A DNA stretch of 64,000 nt, from assembly GCA_903847975.1 (NCBI GenBank), contig CAINFC010000050.1:1-64000 (forward strand). The letters are read 5' to 3'. Origin of the DNA: an uncultured Acidobacteriota bacterium. Lineage in GTDB: Bacteria > Acidobacteriota > UBA6911 > CAINFC01. Numbering within the stretch: the first letter of the stretch is position 1; each line of letters starts with the position of its first letter. A model generated the notes under the pieces. It was not told the DNA's origin, ran no database searches, and saw nothing but the letters and a program-made list of their open reading frames with translations. Positions 26,312 through 35,354 of this stretch are shown here, one piece after another. The position numbers and the translations under genes are program-made.

Positions 26312-27712
26312 CTACTTCTCGTTCCAGTAGCCCAGGTTGGGATCGGTCTGGCGCCGGGGTTCGGTGCGCGCCGTCTGCAGGTATTTTTCGATGCGGGCCA
26401 TGACCTCCGGCCGATCGGCCGCCAGATTGCGGCTTTCCCCGGGATCGTCCTTCAGGTGGTACAGCTCCAGGGGGGCATCCGGCTTGGGGCGCACCGCCTT
26501 CCAGACGCCCATGCGCACGGCCTGCATCGGTTGTTCCTTCTGGAACTCCCCGGTGGCGGCCACATAGCGGGGCTGCTCCCAGTAAAGAAATTCGTGCGGC
26601 TTCTGGCTCTTCCCCAGCAGGGTTGGCAGCACGGAGCTGCCATCCAGTCCGCCCGGCGCAGAGCCTCCGGCGATGGCCGACAGAGTGGGCAGCACGTCCT
26701 GAAACATCCAGGGGAAGTCGCTGGTGCGTCCGGCGGGAACCTTGCCGGGCCAGCGGACGATCATCGGCACGCGGATGCCCCCTTCGTACATCTCCTGCTT
26801 GTTGCCGCGGAAGGAGGCGTAGCTTCCGAAGTAATCGTCGCCCCGCAGCCGCAAGGCGCCGCCGTTGTCCGAGGTGAAAAAGACCACCGTGTCGCGCTCC
26901 AGGTCCAGCTCCCGCAGCAGCGCCAGGACGCGGCCCACGTCGCGGTCCAGCCGGCTGATCATCCCGGCATAGGCGGCATGGGCCTCCGGCTGGTCGGCAT
27001 AATGCTTCTGCGGCGTGATAAAGGGCTTGTCCTCCTGGACCTTCCCCCGGTAGGGCGCCATGCTGTCCTCGGGCACCAGCAGCTCCCAGTGGGGCAGGGT
27101 TACCGGCATATAGCAGAAGAAGGGGCGGTCCTTCGAACGCCTTATAAAATCCAGCGCTTTTCCGGCAATGACGTCGTGGGAGTAGGTAGTACGATTCCCT
27201 TTCTCGTTTCCGGGCAGCACAAAGCGCTGCTCGTTGTGGAAAAGGAAGGGATGGTAATACCAGTGAGCGTGAACCTGGTTCAGGTAGCCGAAAAATTCAT
27301 CGAATCCGTGCTTCCAGGGTACGCCGTCGGTCCCCAGGTCTCCCAGGCCCCATTTTCCGAAGCCGCCTGTGGCATATCCGGCCTGCTTGAGGACCTGGGC
27401 CACGGTGACGTCCTCGGCCAGCAGCGGGACCCCGCCCGGATTCGAGCGGACCGAGGTGTGGCCCATGTGCTTTCCGGTCATCAGCACGCTGCGCGACGGG
27501 GCACAGACCGTGCATCCGGAATAGGCGTCGGTAAACCGGGTGCCTTCGGAGGCCAGACGGTCGATATGCGGAGTCCGGATGATTTTTTGTCCGTAGCAGC
27601 CGAGGTCGGAGTACCCCAGGTCATCCCCCATGATCCATACAATGTTGGGAGGGCGCGTGGGCTTCGGCCCGACAACAGCGGCCGCCGATAAAAGAAACTC
27701 TCTGCGCAGCAT
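26312..27712 (-). CDS. Exported sulfatase (formylglycine type)
   Basis: The 466-residue sulfatase starts at ATG 27712, with GGAGGATT directly upstream. The N-terminus MLRREFLLSAAAVVG resembles a twin-arginine signal. The catalytic motif CTVCAPSRS (C70) is the Cys-type site converted to formylglycine; metal-binding GDDLGYSDLG and the FTSDNGG motif are present. It should hydrolyse sulfate esters, probably of polysaccharides or aryl compounds, outside the cytoplasm. No formylglycine-generating enzyme or anaerobic sulfatase maturase is in the window. It is closely similar to the sulfatase at 62048-63475, so the two are paralogues. Confidence 0.92.
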   Translation of the reverse strand: MLRREFLLSAAAVVGPKPTRPPNIVWIMGDDLGYSDLGCYGQKIIRTPHIDRLASEGTRFTDAYSGCTVCAPSRSVLMTGKHMGHTSVRSNPGGVPLLAEDVTVAQVLKQAGYATGGFGKWGLGDLGTDGVPWKHGFDEFFGYLNQVHAHWYYHPFLFHNEQRFVLPGNEKGNRTTYSHDVIAGKALDFIRRSKDRPFFCYMPVTLPHWELLVPEDSMAPYRGKVQEDKPFITPQKHYADQPEAHAAYAGMISRLDRDVGRVLALLRELDLERDTVVFFTSDNGGALRLRGDDYFGSYASFRGNKQEMYEGGIRVPMIVRWPGKVPAGRTSDFPWMFQDVLPTLSAIAGGSAPGGLDGSSVLPTLLGKSQKPHEFLYWEQPRYVAATGEFQKEQPMQAVRMGVWKAVRPKPDAPLELYHLKDDPGESRNLAADRPEVMARIEKYLQTARTEPRRQTDPNLGYWNEK

Positions 27713-27747
27713 GAATCCTCCTGTCCTTATAAAAGGATACGACAAAC

Positions 27748-27774
27748 ACAGGGGCAGATCGGGGCCGCCCCTGT
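27748..27774. other. Hairpin between phosphoesterase and sulfatase genes
   Basis: ACAGGGGC and GCCCCTGT form a perfect 8-bp inverted repeat in the 127-nt spacer between two genes of the same strand. There is no T-run after it on the minus strand, so it may be an mRNA-stabilising or processing hairpin rather than a terminator. Confidence 0.45.
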
Positions 27775-27839
27775 GCGGAAGTGCGTTGTTTCCGTCAACC
27801 CGGTACCGATTTTGTCCGAAGGCCCGCTCTTTGTCAAAC

Positions 27840-30578
27840 CTAGTCCCGTTCGGCAGGCAGCTGGCGGCGGTGCCATTCGCGCATGTCCTCCGGATCATCC
27901 ATCCGCACCGACTGCAGGTAGTGCTTCCAGTTGAATTTCCGGTCGAAGGGCTTCAGCGCCGCATCCGGGTCGAACAGGCGCCGGTCCACCGGGAGCAGCG
28001 TATAGGGGCGGAAGTCCGGCTCGGCGCTAAAAAAGTCGAGGGGCAATGTGGCTGCGGCGTCGAACTGGTTGAGCGGCGGCATGTCGAGCAGGACGAACAT
28101 CAGCTTCATGATGGAAGCGAAGTCCGCCAGCTGGTGGGAGACAAATCCGCGCTTCACGTGGGGGCCGATCATCAGCAGCAGGGAGCGGTGGGCCTCGACG
28201 TGGTCCAGGCCGCCTTGCGGATCGTCCTCCGTGACGATAATCAGCATCTTTTTCCAGTAGGCGGTCCGGGACAGAAAGTGTACTATCCTCCCCAGAGCCA
28301 GGTCGTTGTCGGCCATGTAGGATTCGCGGAACGGAAACCCGTCAGCGGGATGTTCGTCGGTCATGTGGTCGTTGGGCAGAACCATGGTGATCAGCCGGGG
28401 CAGGGGGTCCGGTCCGCTCTCCCACTTGCGGCGGAACTCCTCCTCGAAGGCATCGACCCGGTACTGGTCCGGTATGGCCATGTTGTAGGTCGCATAGGTA
28501 CGCGAGGTGTTGTCGAAGAGAGGCTTGGGCAAAGGAAAGCTGACGCTCATCCGGATGCCGGTGTGGCGGAAGGCCTGTTCCTCCAGGCTGGCCGGCATTT
28601 CCGTGCCCATGCCAAAATTGTAAAAAGACACCTTGTGGCGGTCGAGGTGCTCCCACAGGGCGCCGGCTTCGTTATAGTCCTCGGGCAGCACCGTGGCGCT
28701 GGAGCCGTTGACGTTCCTTCTTCCCGGTGCGGAGCTGAAAGGCCGGCTCTCGATGCGCGACCGGGCGTTCACTTCCGTCCATTCGTTGGGATAGACGCCG
28801 GCCACCCAGCGATGACCGGTATTGGACTGATCGGAATCGCAGTAAAAATTGTCGCTGATGGCAAAGCGGTCGGCCAGCGCCTGGTGGTTCGGGGAGATGT
28901 CCACGCCCTGCAGGAAGGCGGTCTTGGCTTTGTTGGCAATGTTCACACCCATCCCCAGCCCGGCCAGCGATGGGTCGCCGTCCGCGCCGGCCCGCTGGCC
29001 GAACACCTGGTCGAATGTACGGTTTTCTTTTACGATAAAAACGATATGCTCGATCGGGCTGCGTCCCGCGCCGGCAGCCGGCGGTACCGGATGGCCCGCC
29101 GCCTCCGGCGGCAGATCCTTCCACTGGCCGAATCCCTCCCAGACCTGCCGGGTCAGTGCTGCGAGCCGCTCCCCGTCGGGAACCTCGGCGATCTGCAGAA
29201 GCCCCTGCATGATGTCTCCCGGATGAGTCCCCCGCACCGGGGCGCGGAAGCCCAGCCCGCCGTTCGGCCCGGAGCCCATCCCCTTGGCGCTGGAAATATA
29301 GAGCCGTCGTCCGTCGGAGGAAAGCTTGACCAGATTGCAGAACCAGCCGGCCGGAATCCATCCCTGGCACTCGCGCCGCTGCAGATCGAGCACCGCCACC
29401 GCGTTGGCCCCGGCGCAGGCGACATACAGCCGCTTTTCCTGATCGTCCACCGCCAGGCCGAACGGCAGGACGCCCCGCAGGTGCTCCATGCCCGGAGCAA
29501 CCAATGGAATCTCCTGGACCACCGCCCCGGTGGCGGCATCGACCAGCGAGATGGTATCGTTCCCGGCATTGGAGATGTAAATCGTTTTTTCCCCGACGGC
29601 AACGGCCGCCGGGTGAGCCCCGCCGATCGTCCGGATGCCGTCCCGGTTCTGGCCCACTTTATATCCGGTCCTGATCACCCGCACCACCTTTTTGTGCAGC
29701 AGGTCTACCTGGAAAACGGCCATGGCATCCGGGTGATTCGGCGATCCCAGGCCCGGCACCCGTATCCCTTCGACCGTGGTCCCTTGCTCCATTTCCTTGG
29801 AAGGGAATCCGTAAGCCGGGAAGGTAAGACCGGCGCTCTCGCGGTTTTCGGGTTTCACTCCCGGAAGCAGCGGGTACAGAAACATTCCCACATGACAGAC
29901 CCAGGCGGTACGGCCGTCGCCGGAAAGGCTCAGGGCGAACGGGTTTCTTCCCACGCGCACCGAAGCGCGCACCGTGCGGCGCGGCAGGTCGATGAGGACC
30001 AGGCGGTTGTTGAACTGATCCAGGACCACCAGGGTTTTTCCGTCAGGCGCCATCTTGAAGTCGCCGGGAAAGCTGTCCCGGTAGCCCTTGCCGTCCAGAC
30101 GAATGGCACCCGTCACTTTTCCCTGCTCGGCATCCAGGATGAGGATCCGGCCGGTGTCCGCGTCGCCCATGTAAAACAGAGTTCCGTCGGGGGAAAAGGC
30201 CGAGCCCATGTAGCTCCCTTTCCCGAATTCATCCGGCCTCTTGATGCCAAACGGCGGGTAGCGGCGGGTTTGCCCGGGATCCTGGAGATTGAAGAGCTGG
30301 ACGGCGTCCTTGTTCACCAGGGCGATCCAGTCCTTCTGCGGGTGCAGCGACATCCCCCAGCTGTAGGACTGGGTGCGCACCAGCTGCCCGGCCGGCCGCA
30401 GGAGGCGCCCGTTGATCAGGATGGCTTCCTTTTCCCTTACGACCGGCTTCTCCTCGGATCCCGGCGGCACGAACACTTTGCGCGCTGCGGCCGGCGGGAC
30501 CGCTTGAGAATAGAGACCGGCCATGCCGGTCAGCCAGAACAGGACAGCGGACAGCAGCATAATTCTTGAATATCTCAC
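27840..30578 (-). CDS. Exported beta-propeller/phosphoesterase-family protein
   Basis: The 912-residue protein has a signal peptide (IMLLSAVLFWLTGMAGLYSQA). An N-terminal seven-bladed YVTN/YncE-type propeller (about 60-470) has repeated SPDG, ADTGRILILD and NRLVLIDLP strands. A C-terminal phosphoesterase-like domain (about 515-890) follows, with IEHIVFIVKENRTFDQVFG, FCDSDQSNTGHRW-like residues and IIVTEDDPQGG. This combination is found in alkaline-phosphatase-superfamily proteins and I recall it as common in Acidobacteriota. The catalytic residues fit a metal-dependent hydrolase; the substrate is unknown. Its ATG overlaps the RNase R stop by 4 nt. The last 130 residues remain in the phosphoesterase fold as far as can be seen. 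Confidence 0.86.
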   Translation of the reverse strand: MRYSRIMLLSAVLFWLTGMAGLYSQAVPPAAARKVFVPPGSEEKPVVREKEAILINGRLLRPAGQLVRTQSYSWGMSLHPQKDWIALVNKDAVQLFNLQDPGQTRRYPPFGIKRPDEFGKGSYMGSAFSPDGTLFYMGDADTGRILILDAEQGKVTGAIRLDGKGYRDSFPGDFKMAPDGKTLVVLDQFNNRLVLIDLPRRTVRASVRVGRNPFALSLSGDGRTAWVCHVGMFLYPLLPGVKPENRESAGLTFPAYGFPSKEMEQGTTVEGIRVPGLGSPNHPDAMAVFQVDLLHKKVVRVIRTGYKVGQNRDGIRTIGGAHPAAVAVGEKTIYISNAGNDTISLVDAATGAVVQEIPLVAPGMEHLRGVLPFGLAVDDQEKRLYVACAGANAVAVLDLQRRECQGWIPAGWFCNLVKLSSDGRRLYISSAKGMGSGPNGGLGFRAPVRGTHPGDIMQGLLQIAEVPDGERLAALTRQVWEGFGQWKDLPPEAAGHPVPPAAGAGRSPIEHIVFIVKENRTFDQVFGQRAGADGDPSLAGLGMGVNIANKAKTAFLQGVDISPNHQALADRFAISDNFYCDSDQSNTGHRWVAGVYPNEWTEVNARSRIESRPFSSAPGRRNVNGSSATVLPEDYNEAGALWEHLDRHKVSFYNFGMGTEMPASLEEQAFRHTGIRMSVSFPLPKPLFDNTSRTYATYNMAIPDQYRVDAFEEEFRRKWESGPDPLPRLITMVLPNDHMTDEHPADGFPFRESYMADNDLALGRIVHFLSRTAYWKKMLIIVTEDDPQGGLDHVEAHRSLLLMIGPHVKRGFVSHQLADFASIMKLMFVLLDMPPLNQFDAAATLPLDFFSAEPDFRPYTLLPVDRRLFDPDAALKPFDRKFNWKHYLQSVRMDDPEDMREWHRRQLPAERD

Positions 30579-32788
30579 AATCCACCCTTTCTTCTTCGGA
30601 GGAAGCCCCCCCGTGATTTTTCCGTCTCCGCAGGAGCCGGCGAAAAGACGATCCGGGCGCTGTCCAGATCCACCCTTTCCAGCAGAACCTGCATCTCCTC
30701 TCCCAGCCGCAAAGCCTTTCCGCTTCGCGAAGTGACAAACACTTTCCGATCCGCCCGGAACCGATAGCCTTCCGACTCCAGGAAAGCGGCAGGCAGCTGC
30801 CCCTCCAGGAAAGGCCTCTCCAGGCGAATTACCAGCCCCTGCCTGCGTAGGCCCACGATGCGCCCCGCAAAAACCTCCCCCAGCCGCTCTTTCATCAGCG
30901 CCGCGCGGTAATAATCGACCATGTCGCTTTCCGCGTCGGCGGCGGCCCGCTCGCGGTCGGAAGTCTGCATGGCGATGTCCGCCAGGCGCGGCAGATGGCC
31001 GGACGGCCGCTCCGCGAGGCGGCCCTTGCGGTGCAGGCTTTCCTCCAGCAGCCGGTGAACCACCAGGTCCGAATAGCGTCGGATCGGGGATGTAAAATGG
31101 GTGTAGCAGCGGGAGGCCAGCCCGAAGTGCCCCCGGTTTATTTCGGAATAGCGGGCCTGCATGAAACTGCGCAGCATGGCCGTGCGAAGAAAGTCGTACT
31201 CCGGACGGTCCGGGATCGAATCGGCGACCTTCTGGAAAAGCGAGGGCGAAAGAACCTTGCCGAGGGCCGGAACGGAAAATCCGAAAGCGCCCAGGATTTC
31301 GAAATACTCCTGCACCTTGGCGCGATCCGGCGCTTCGTGCACCCGGAAGAGAGCGATGGGGTCTTCCGCTTCCAGGCGCCCGGCCACGGTTTCATTGGCC
31401 AGAATCATAAACTCTTCGATGATCCCGTGCGCTGCATTTTTCGGGCTTCGGGCCACGTCCGTCACCCGGCCACACTCATCCAGAAGGACTTCCGCTTCCG
31501 GGATTTCCAGCTCGACGCTCCCTCTTCCCCGGCGCCTGGCCTGGAGCTTCTTCTGCAGTGCGGCCATGTCCCGCAGCATGGGAAGAATAACCGGAAAATC
31601 CTTTCCCTCCTCCGGTCCGGACGGCTCGAGCAACCCTGCGACGCGGGTGTAGGTCAGCCGGGCTGCGCTGCGAATCGTCCCCTTGACGAATTCATGGCCG
31701 ACCACCTCACCGCCGGAATCGATTTCCATGAGCACCGAAAAGACCGGGCGGTCCTCTCCCGGCTTAAGGCTGCACAAACCCTGAGAAAGAGCTTCCGGCA
31801 GCATGGGAATGGCCCGGTCGGGCAGATAGACGGAATTGCCGCGCAGGAAGGCTTCGCGGTCCATCGCGCTTCCCTCGGCAACGAAATGAGAGACATCGGC
31901 AATATGCACTCCCAGGAGAAAACGGCCGTTGTCGAGCCGGCGTAGGGAAACGGCATCGTCGAAATCCCGCGCCGTTTCTCCATCGATGGTAACGGTGGTC
32001 CAGTCCCGAAAGTCGAATCTTCCGCGGCCTTCGCCCGGTGCGGCGCGGGAAGCGAGCTCCGCGGCTTCCGCCTCCGCCTCGGGGGGGAACTTCTGCCGTA
32101 TGGAATGCCGGTGAAGTACAATCTGCACCGCCAGCTCCGGATCCCCGGGAGTACCCAGAATGCCCACCAGCCGCCCAATGGCCGGCCGTTCCCGGGAGGC
32201 CGGAACCAGGATCTCCGCCTCGCCGATGGTGCCTTCCGCCCAGACCTCTCCTTCGCTTTTCGGTAGCAGAACGGAGAACAGGAGCCTGCCGTCCAGCGGC
32301 TCCATCATCCACTGCCGCCATTCGCGGAAGAGGCGCCCGATCACCCGCCGGGAATTCCGCTCCCGGACCTGGATCACTTTTCCCCGCGGTGAATCGGCGT
32401 CCGAAGAGCGTCCCGCCCTTTTTCCGGAGCGTCCGCTCTTTTCCAGGAGGCATAGGGAAACAACGTCGCCGTGATGAGCACTGCCCAGCAGCCCCGGGGG
32501 AATGAAAACGTCTTCTCCGGGGGTATCCTCCCGCCGGACGAAACCGAATCCGTCCGGATGCACTTCGATCCGGCCGACTATTTCCTTTTTCTTTTCCGGC
32601 ACGAAATAACGCCGGTCGGGCGATCGGGTCAGCTGCCCTTCGCGAACCAGCTGATCCAGGTCCCGCTGCAGCTGCCGTCGATCCTGCCAGGGAATGTGGC
32701 TCTGATGCAGGATCTCCCGCGCCGTAAAGCGCTTGCCGGGAAAAGCCTGAAACAGCGACCGAACCTGCTCCCCCCATCGATCTTTCAT
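30575..32788 (-). CDS. rnr: Ribonuclease R
   Basis: The 737-residue RNB-family exoribonuclease has an N-terminal winged-helix region (FTAREILHQSHIPWQDRRQL), cold-shock-like domains and the catalytic RNB domain with TIDGETARDFDDAVSL and LLGVHIADVSHFV. The substrate-channel region is ARYSEINRGHFGLASRCYTHFTSPIRRYSDL, and a C-terminal S1 domain (FAGRIVGLRRQGLVIRLE) follows. It degrades structured RNA 3' to 5'. The frame is open from 32890, but ATG 32788 (MKDRWGEQ) gives the normal N-terminus. It is the first gene of an operon with the propeller-phosphoesterase, an unexpected association. Confidence 0.95.
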   Translation of the reverse strand: MKDRWGEQVRSLFQAFPGKRFTAREILHQSHIPWQDRRQLQRDLDQLVREGQLTRSPDRRYFVPEKKKEIVGRIEVHPDGFGFVRREDTPGEDVFIPPGLLGSAHHGDVVSLCLLEKSGRSGKRAGRSSDADSPRGKVIQVRERNSRRVIGRLFREWRQWMMEPLDGRLLFSVLLPKSEGEVWAEGTIGEAEILVPASRERPAIGRLVGILGTPGDPELAVQIVLHRHSIRQKFPPEAEAEAAELASRAAPGEGRGRFDFRDWTTVTIDGETARDFDDAVSLRRLDNGRFLLGVHIADVSHFVAEGSAMDREAFLRGNSVYLPDRAIPMLPEALSQGLCSLKPGEDRPVFSVLMEIDSGGEVVGHEFVKGTIRSAARLTYTRVAGLLEPSGPEEGKDFPVILPMLRDMAALQKKLQARRRGRGSVELEIPEAEVLLDECGRVTDVARSPKNAAHGIIEEFMILANETVAGRLEAEDPIALFRVHEAPDRAKVQEYFEILGAFGFSVPALGKVLSPSLFQKVADSIPDRPEYDFLRTAMLRSFMQARYSEINRGHFGLASRCYTHFTSPIRRYSDLVVHRLLEESLHRKGRLAERPSGHLPRLADIAMQTSDRERAAADAESDMVDYYRAALMKERLGEVFAGRIVGLRRQGLVIRLERPFLEGQLPAAFLESEGYRFRADRKVFVTSRSGKALRLGEEMQVLLERVDLDSARIVFSPAPAETEKSRGGFLRRRKGGL

Positions 32789-33063
32789 TTCGCGTTCCGC
32801 CAATTCTGCGGGCCCGGCACGCCGCGCCCCTTCAAAAGTTACCTCCGGAAATCGGATGCTCCTGCGGACAGAGTACAAGTTTTGGCCCACGGCTGCAAGG
32901 GGAACAGGGTTGAAGCAGGCAGGCAGGCAGATGTCAACGGGCTTTCAGCCCTTAGGTACATCGTAGTCACGCACCTGGGGCTCCGCTGCGCTCCACCCCC
33001 GGATATTATGTGCCGGGCCTTTGGCTCTTGGCTTTTTCCGGAAAAAAGATGGTTGTAGCCAGA
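32789..33063. repeat. Palindrome-rich intergenic segment (REP-like)
   Basis: The spacer contains GGGCTTTCAGCCC (32939-32951), then CCTGGGG with a matching CCCCCGG (32974-33002) and GCCGGGCC nearby. A tetranucleotide run of four GCAG units lies at 32915-32930. The alternating GGG/CCC blocks resemble short palindromic repeat units that I associate with intergenic regions of Acidobacteriota and Planctomycetes. Only one copy is in the window, so repeat status is inferred. Confidence 0.45.
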
Positions 33064-35337
33064 TTATCCTCTCTGACGGCCCCGAACCGCCTCCGGAACC
33101 GACTCCTTCCCCGCGGGCCTTTTGCGGGCCCGGATGGCCTGCAGCAGGCGCCTCATTTCCGTCAGCAGGCCGCCCGTGGCGCCTTCCCGGCGATAGCGGC
33201 TCCGGTAATACAAGGTGGTGGCGGCGGAGACATCCGCGAAGAAGTCCCTTCCTTCGAACGTCTGGGCATACTCCCAGGGCGTCTGACCGGGAGCTTTCCC
33301 GGGACCTCTTTTCCCCAGCTCGGCGAGCAGTTCCAGATAGCAGCCTTCCGCACCGTCCTTCCGGCGAAAGGCAAATATTCTGCCCCTCCAGCGGCGCCAT
33401 GCCATCCACCCGCTCCCCCCGAGCATCAGGAGCCCGAAGAGGAGCAGCCCCAGGCGGAGCGGCGAGATGAGTAGGCTGTCGATCCACCCGATGGGACTTC
33501 CGAGGCGGCGGCCCGTGCCTGCGAACCATAGTCCGGCCTGGTTCTCCAGCTGCCGGCGGTAGTCCTGGACACGCCGCGTCAGGTCGAACAAGCCTCCCAT
33601 CAGAGACCGCCTGGCCTCTGCCATGAACTGGATCTGCCGATTCCAGTTGTAGCGCAGAACCGTCTCCTCCCAGTAGAGTTCCGCCGCATCCCACACTTTG
33701 GTCATCCAGGCGCCCAAACCCGGATAGGCGGCCGGATCCGAAGCGGATGGCGTGGGATCGAACTCCACCCAGGACTCTCCCGGAAAAAACACCTCCACCC
33801 AGACATGGGCATGCGCCTGGCGTACGATAAAGGCATCACCGATTTCGTTGTAATCCCCGCCCAGGAAGCCGTTGACCATGCGGCAGGGAACGCCGGCCAG
33901 GCGCAGCAGGACCACCATCGCCGACGCGAAATACTCGCAGTGCCCTTCCCGGGTTTCAAACAGAAAGGCCGCCAGGGGGTCCGCGCTCTGCGCACCGATG
34001 CCCATCTGCGTGGTATAGCGGTGGTTCTGCTTCAGGTAGCTTTCGATGCGCACCGCCTTGTCGTAGTCGTTTTCGATCCCCCGGGTCAGATCCTCAGCCA
34101 GGCGCCGCATCCGGGGATCGATTGCTGGAAGGTTGTAATAGGCGCGAACCGTCGGACTGGCCGTGGGAACCACCCGGGGGGCGGAGCGAAGCTGGTCCGC
34201 GGAGGCCCGCCGGGCGTCGGACCAGACCTGGTAGCGCTGAATGGAGCCGGCGACCGCGCCCCTCCACAGGACCCCCATGCGGTCCTGCAGGATGGGATTG
34301 GCCGCGGTGGCGCTCTCTTCGCGAAGCAAACAGGCGCGCGGCAGGCTGAACAGCACCGGAGTGGCCAGCGGCTGCAGCAGAATGGTCTGGCCGATAAGGC
34401 GGGCCTCGCGACCCGGAGGGCTCATCTCATAATAGTCCCGTCCCGGAGCCCGGCGCAGCCGGGAACGCTGGCTGGGGCTCTGGGACCAGGTCTTGCCGTC
34501 GTAACGATCCAGGACCATGCCTCTCCACCGGAGATGGGCCGGCCGCTCCCGGATCCGCTCCTCCAGGCGAACTCTCATGACCACCGCGTTGTTGGAGCGT
34601 ATGTTCCCGAACTCGCCCAGCACCACCCGATCGGTAAATCCGCTCCAATAGTTTTCTCCGTATGTGCTGCGGGCATAAAGAGAATAGGGCAGCCGCGGGA
34701 GGACGAAAAAAAGCGGTATTGCCAGAAGCATGACCAGCAGAGTGAAGCTTCCGCAGATCATGGCAAAAGGAAGCAGGGAAAGCCGGACCTCGGAATCGAC
34801 AGCGGCCGACCGGTTCGGGCCCCGGGAGGCCCGGGCGGCAGCGGCCATTCCCCGCTGCACCTCCAGCAGGATGAGCGTCCCGACCGCCGAGGACAGAAAG
34901 AAAAGGATGATCACCGCGTACTCCAGCCCGCCGGTGATGATGCTGGCCGCCATCACCTGGCTGGTCCCGATCAGCAGCAGAAAGACATAATCCCGCGGCG
35001 CACTGAGAGAGCACATCTTAATCAGGGATATGATCAGCGTCATGTGCACCGTGGCGGCAAAGAATTCCCGGGAAATCAGAAACCAGTCGGCAAAGTAAAA
35101 GGGGAAAAAGAAAAACAGGAATCGCGTGGCCCACTTTCCGGAGAACGCGGCCCGGATTTCAGGCGGCAGCAGCCAGCTTCCGCCCAGGAGAAACAGAAAG
35201 GGCGCTCCCACCTCCCACTGAACCACGTCGCTTCCCAGTAAAAATCCGAGAGCGGAAGCCATGGCGGCATAGAGGCACGCCTTGCAGAGAAGGTCTGCGG
35301 ATAGTCCGCGCTTCAGCCACCGGCTCCTGTTGCCCAT
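33064..35337 (-). CDS. Membrane-bound transglutaminase-like protein (DUF3488/TgpA type with DUF4129)
   Basis: About 757 residues. An N-terminal block of membrane segments (about 20-215) is followed by an extracytoplasmic transglutaminase-like domain with the triad in GHCEYFASAMVVLLRLAGVPC, AHAHVWVEVF and WVEFDPTPS. A further membrane segment (LGLLLFGLLMLGGSGWMAW) and a C-terminal DUF4129-type tail follow. TgpA-like proteins may crosslink or cleave proteins at the membrane. ATG 35337 has GGAGG 5 nt upstream; ATG 35349 is an alternative. It begins 18 nt after the DUF58 gene, a conserved pairing; the usual MoxR ATPase gene is missing upstream. Confidence 0.9.
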   Translation of the reverse strand: MGNRSRWLKRGLSADLLCKACLYAAMASALGFLLGSDVVQWEVGAPFLFLLGGSWLLPPEIRAAFSGKWATRFLFFFFPFYFADWFLISREFFAATVHMTLIISLIKMCSLSAPRDYVFLLLIGTSQVMAASIITGGLEYAVIILFFLSSAVGTLILLEVQRGMAAAARASRGPNRSAAVDSEVRLSLLPFAMICGSFTLLVMLLAIPLFFVLPRLPYSLYARSTYGENYWSGFTDRVVLGEFGNIRSNNAVVMRVRLEERIRERPAHLRWRGMVLDRYDGKTWSQSPSQRSRLRRAPGRDYYEMSPPGREARLIGQTILLQPLATPVLFSLPRACLLREESATAANPILQDRMGVLWRGAVAGSIQRYQVWSDARRASADQLRSAPRVVPTASPTVRAYYNLPAIDPRMRRLAEDLTRGIENDYDKAVRIESYLKQNHRYTTQMGIGAQSADPLAAFLFETREGHCEYFASAMVVLLRLAGVPCRMVNGFLGGDYNEIGDAFIVRQAHAHVWVEVFFPGESWVEFDPTPSASDPAAYPGLGAWMTKVWDAAELYWEETVLRYNWNRQIQFMAEARRSLMGGLFDLTRRVQDYRRQLENQAGLWFAGTGRRLGSPIGWIDSLLISPLRLGLLLFGLLMLGGSGWMAWRRWRGRIFAFRRKDGAEGCYLELLAELGKRGPGKAPGQTPWEYAQTFEGRDFFADVSAATTLYYRSRYRREGATGGLLTEMRRLLQAIRARKRPAGKESVPEAVRGRQRG

Positions 35338-35354
35338 TGCCGCCTCCATCTCCT

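Noticed and set aside
27630-30569. A plus-strand open frame of 979 codons
   Set aside because: It is antisense to the propeller-phosphoesterase gene, which has a signal peptide and recognisable domains. Long antisense frames arise easily in GC-rich genes with strong codon bias, and its translation shows no family motifs.
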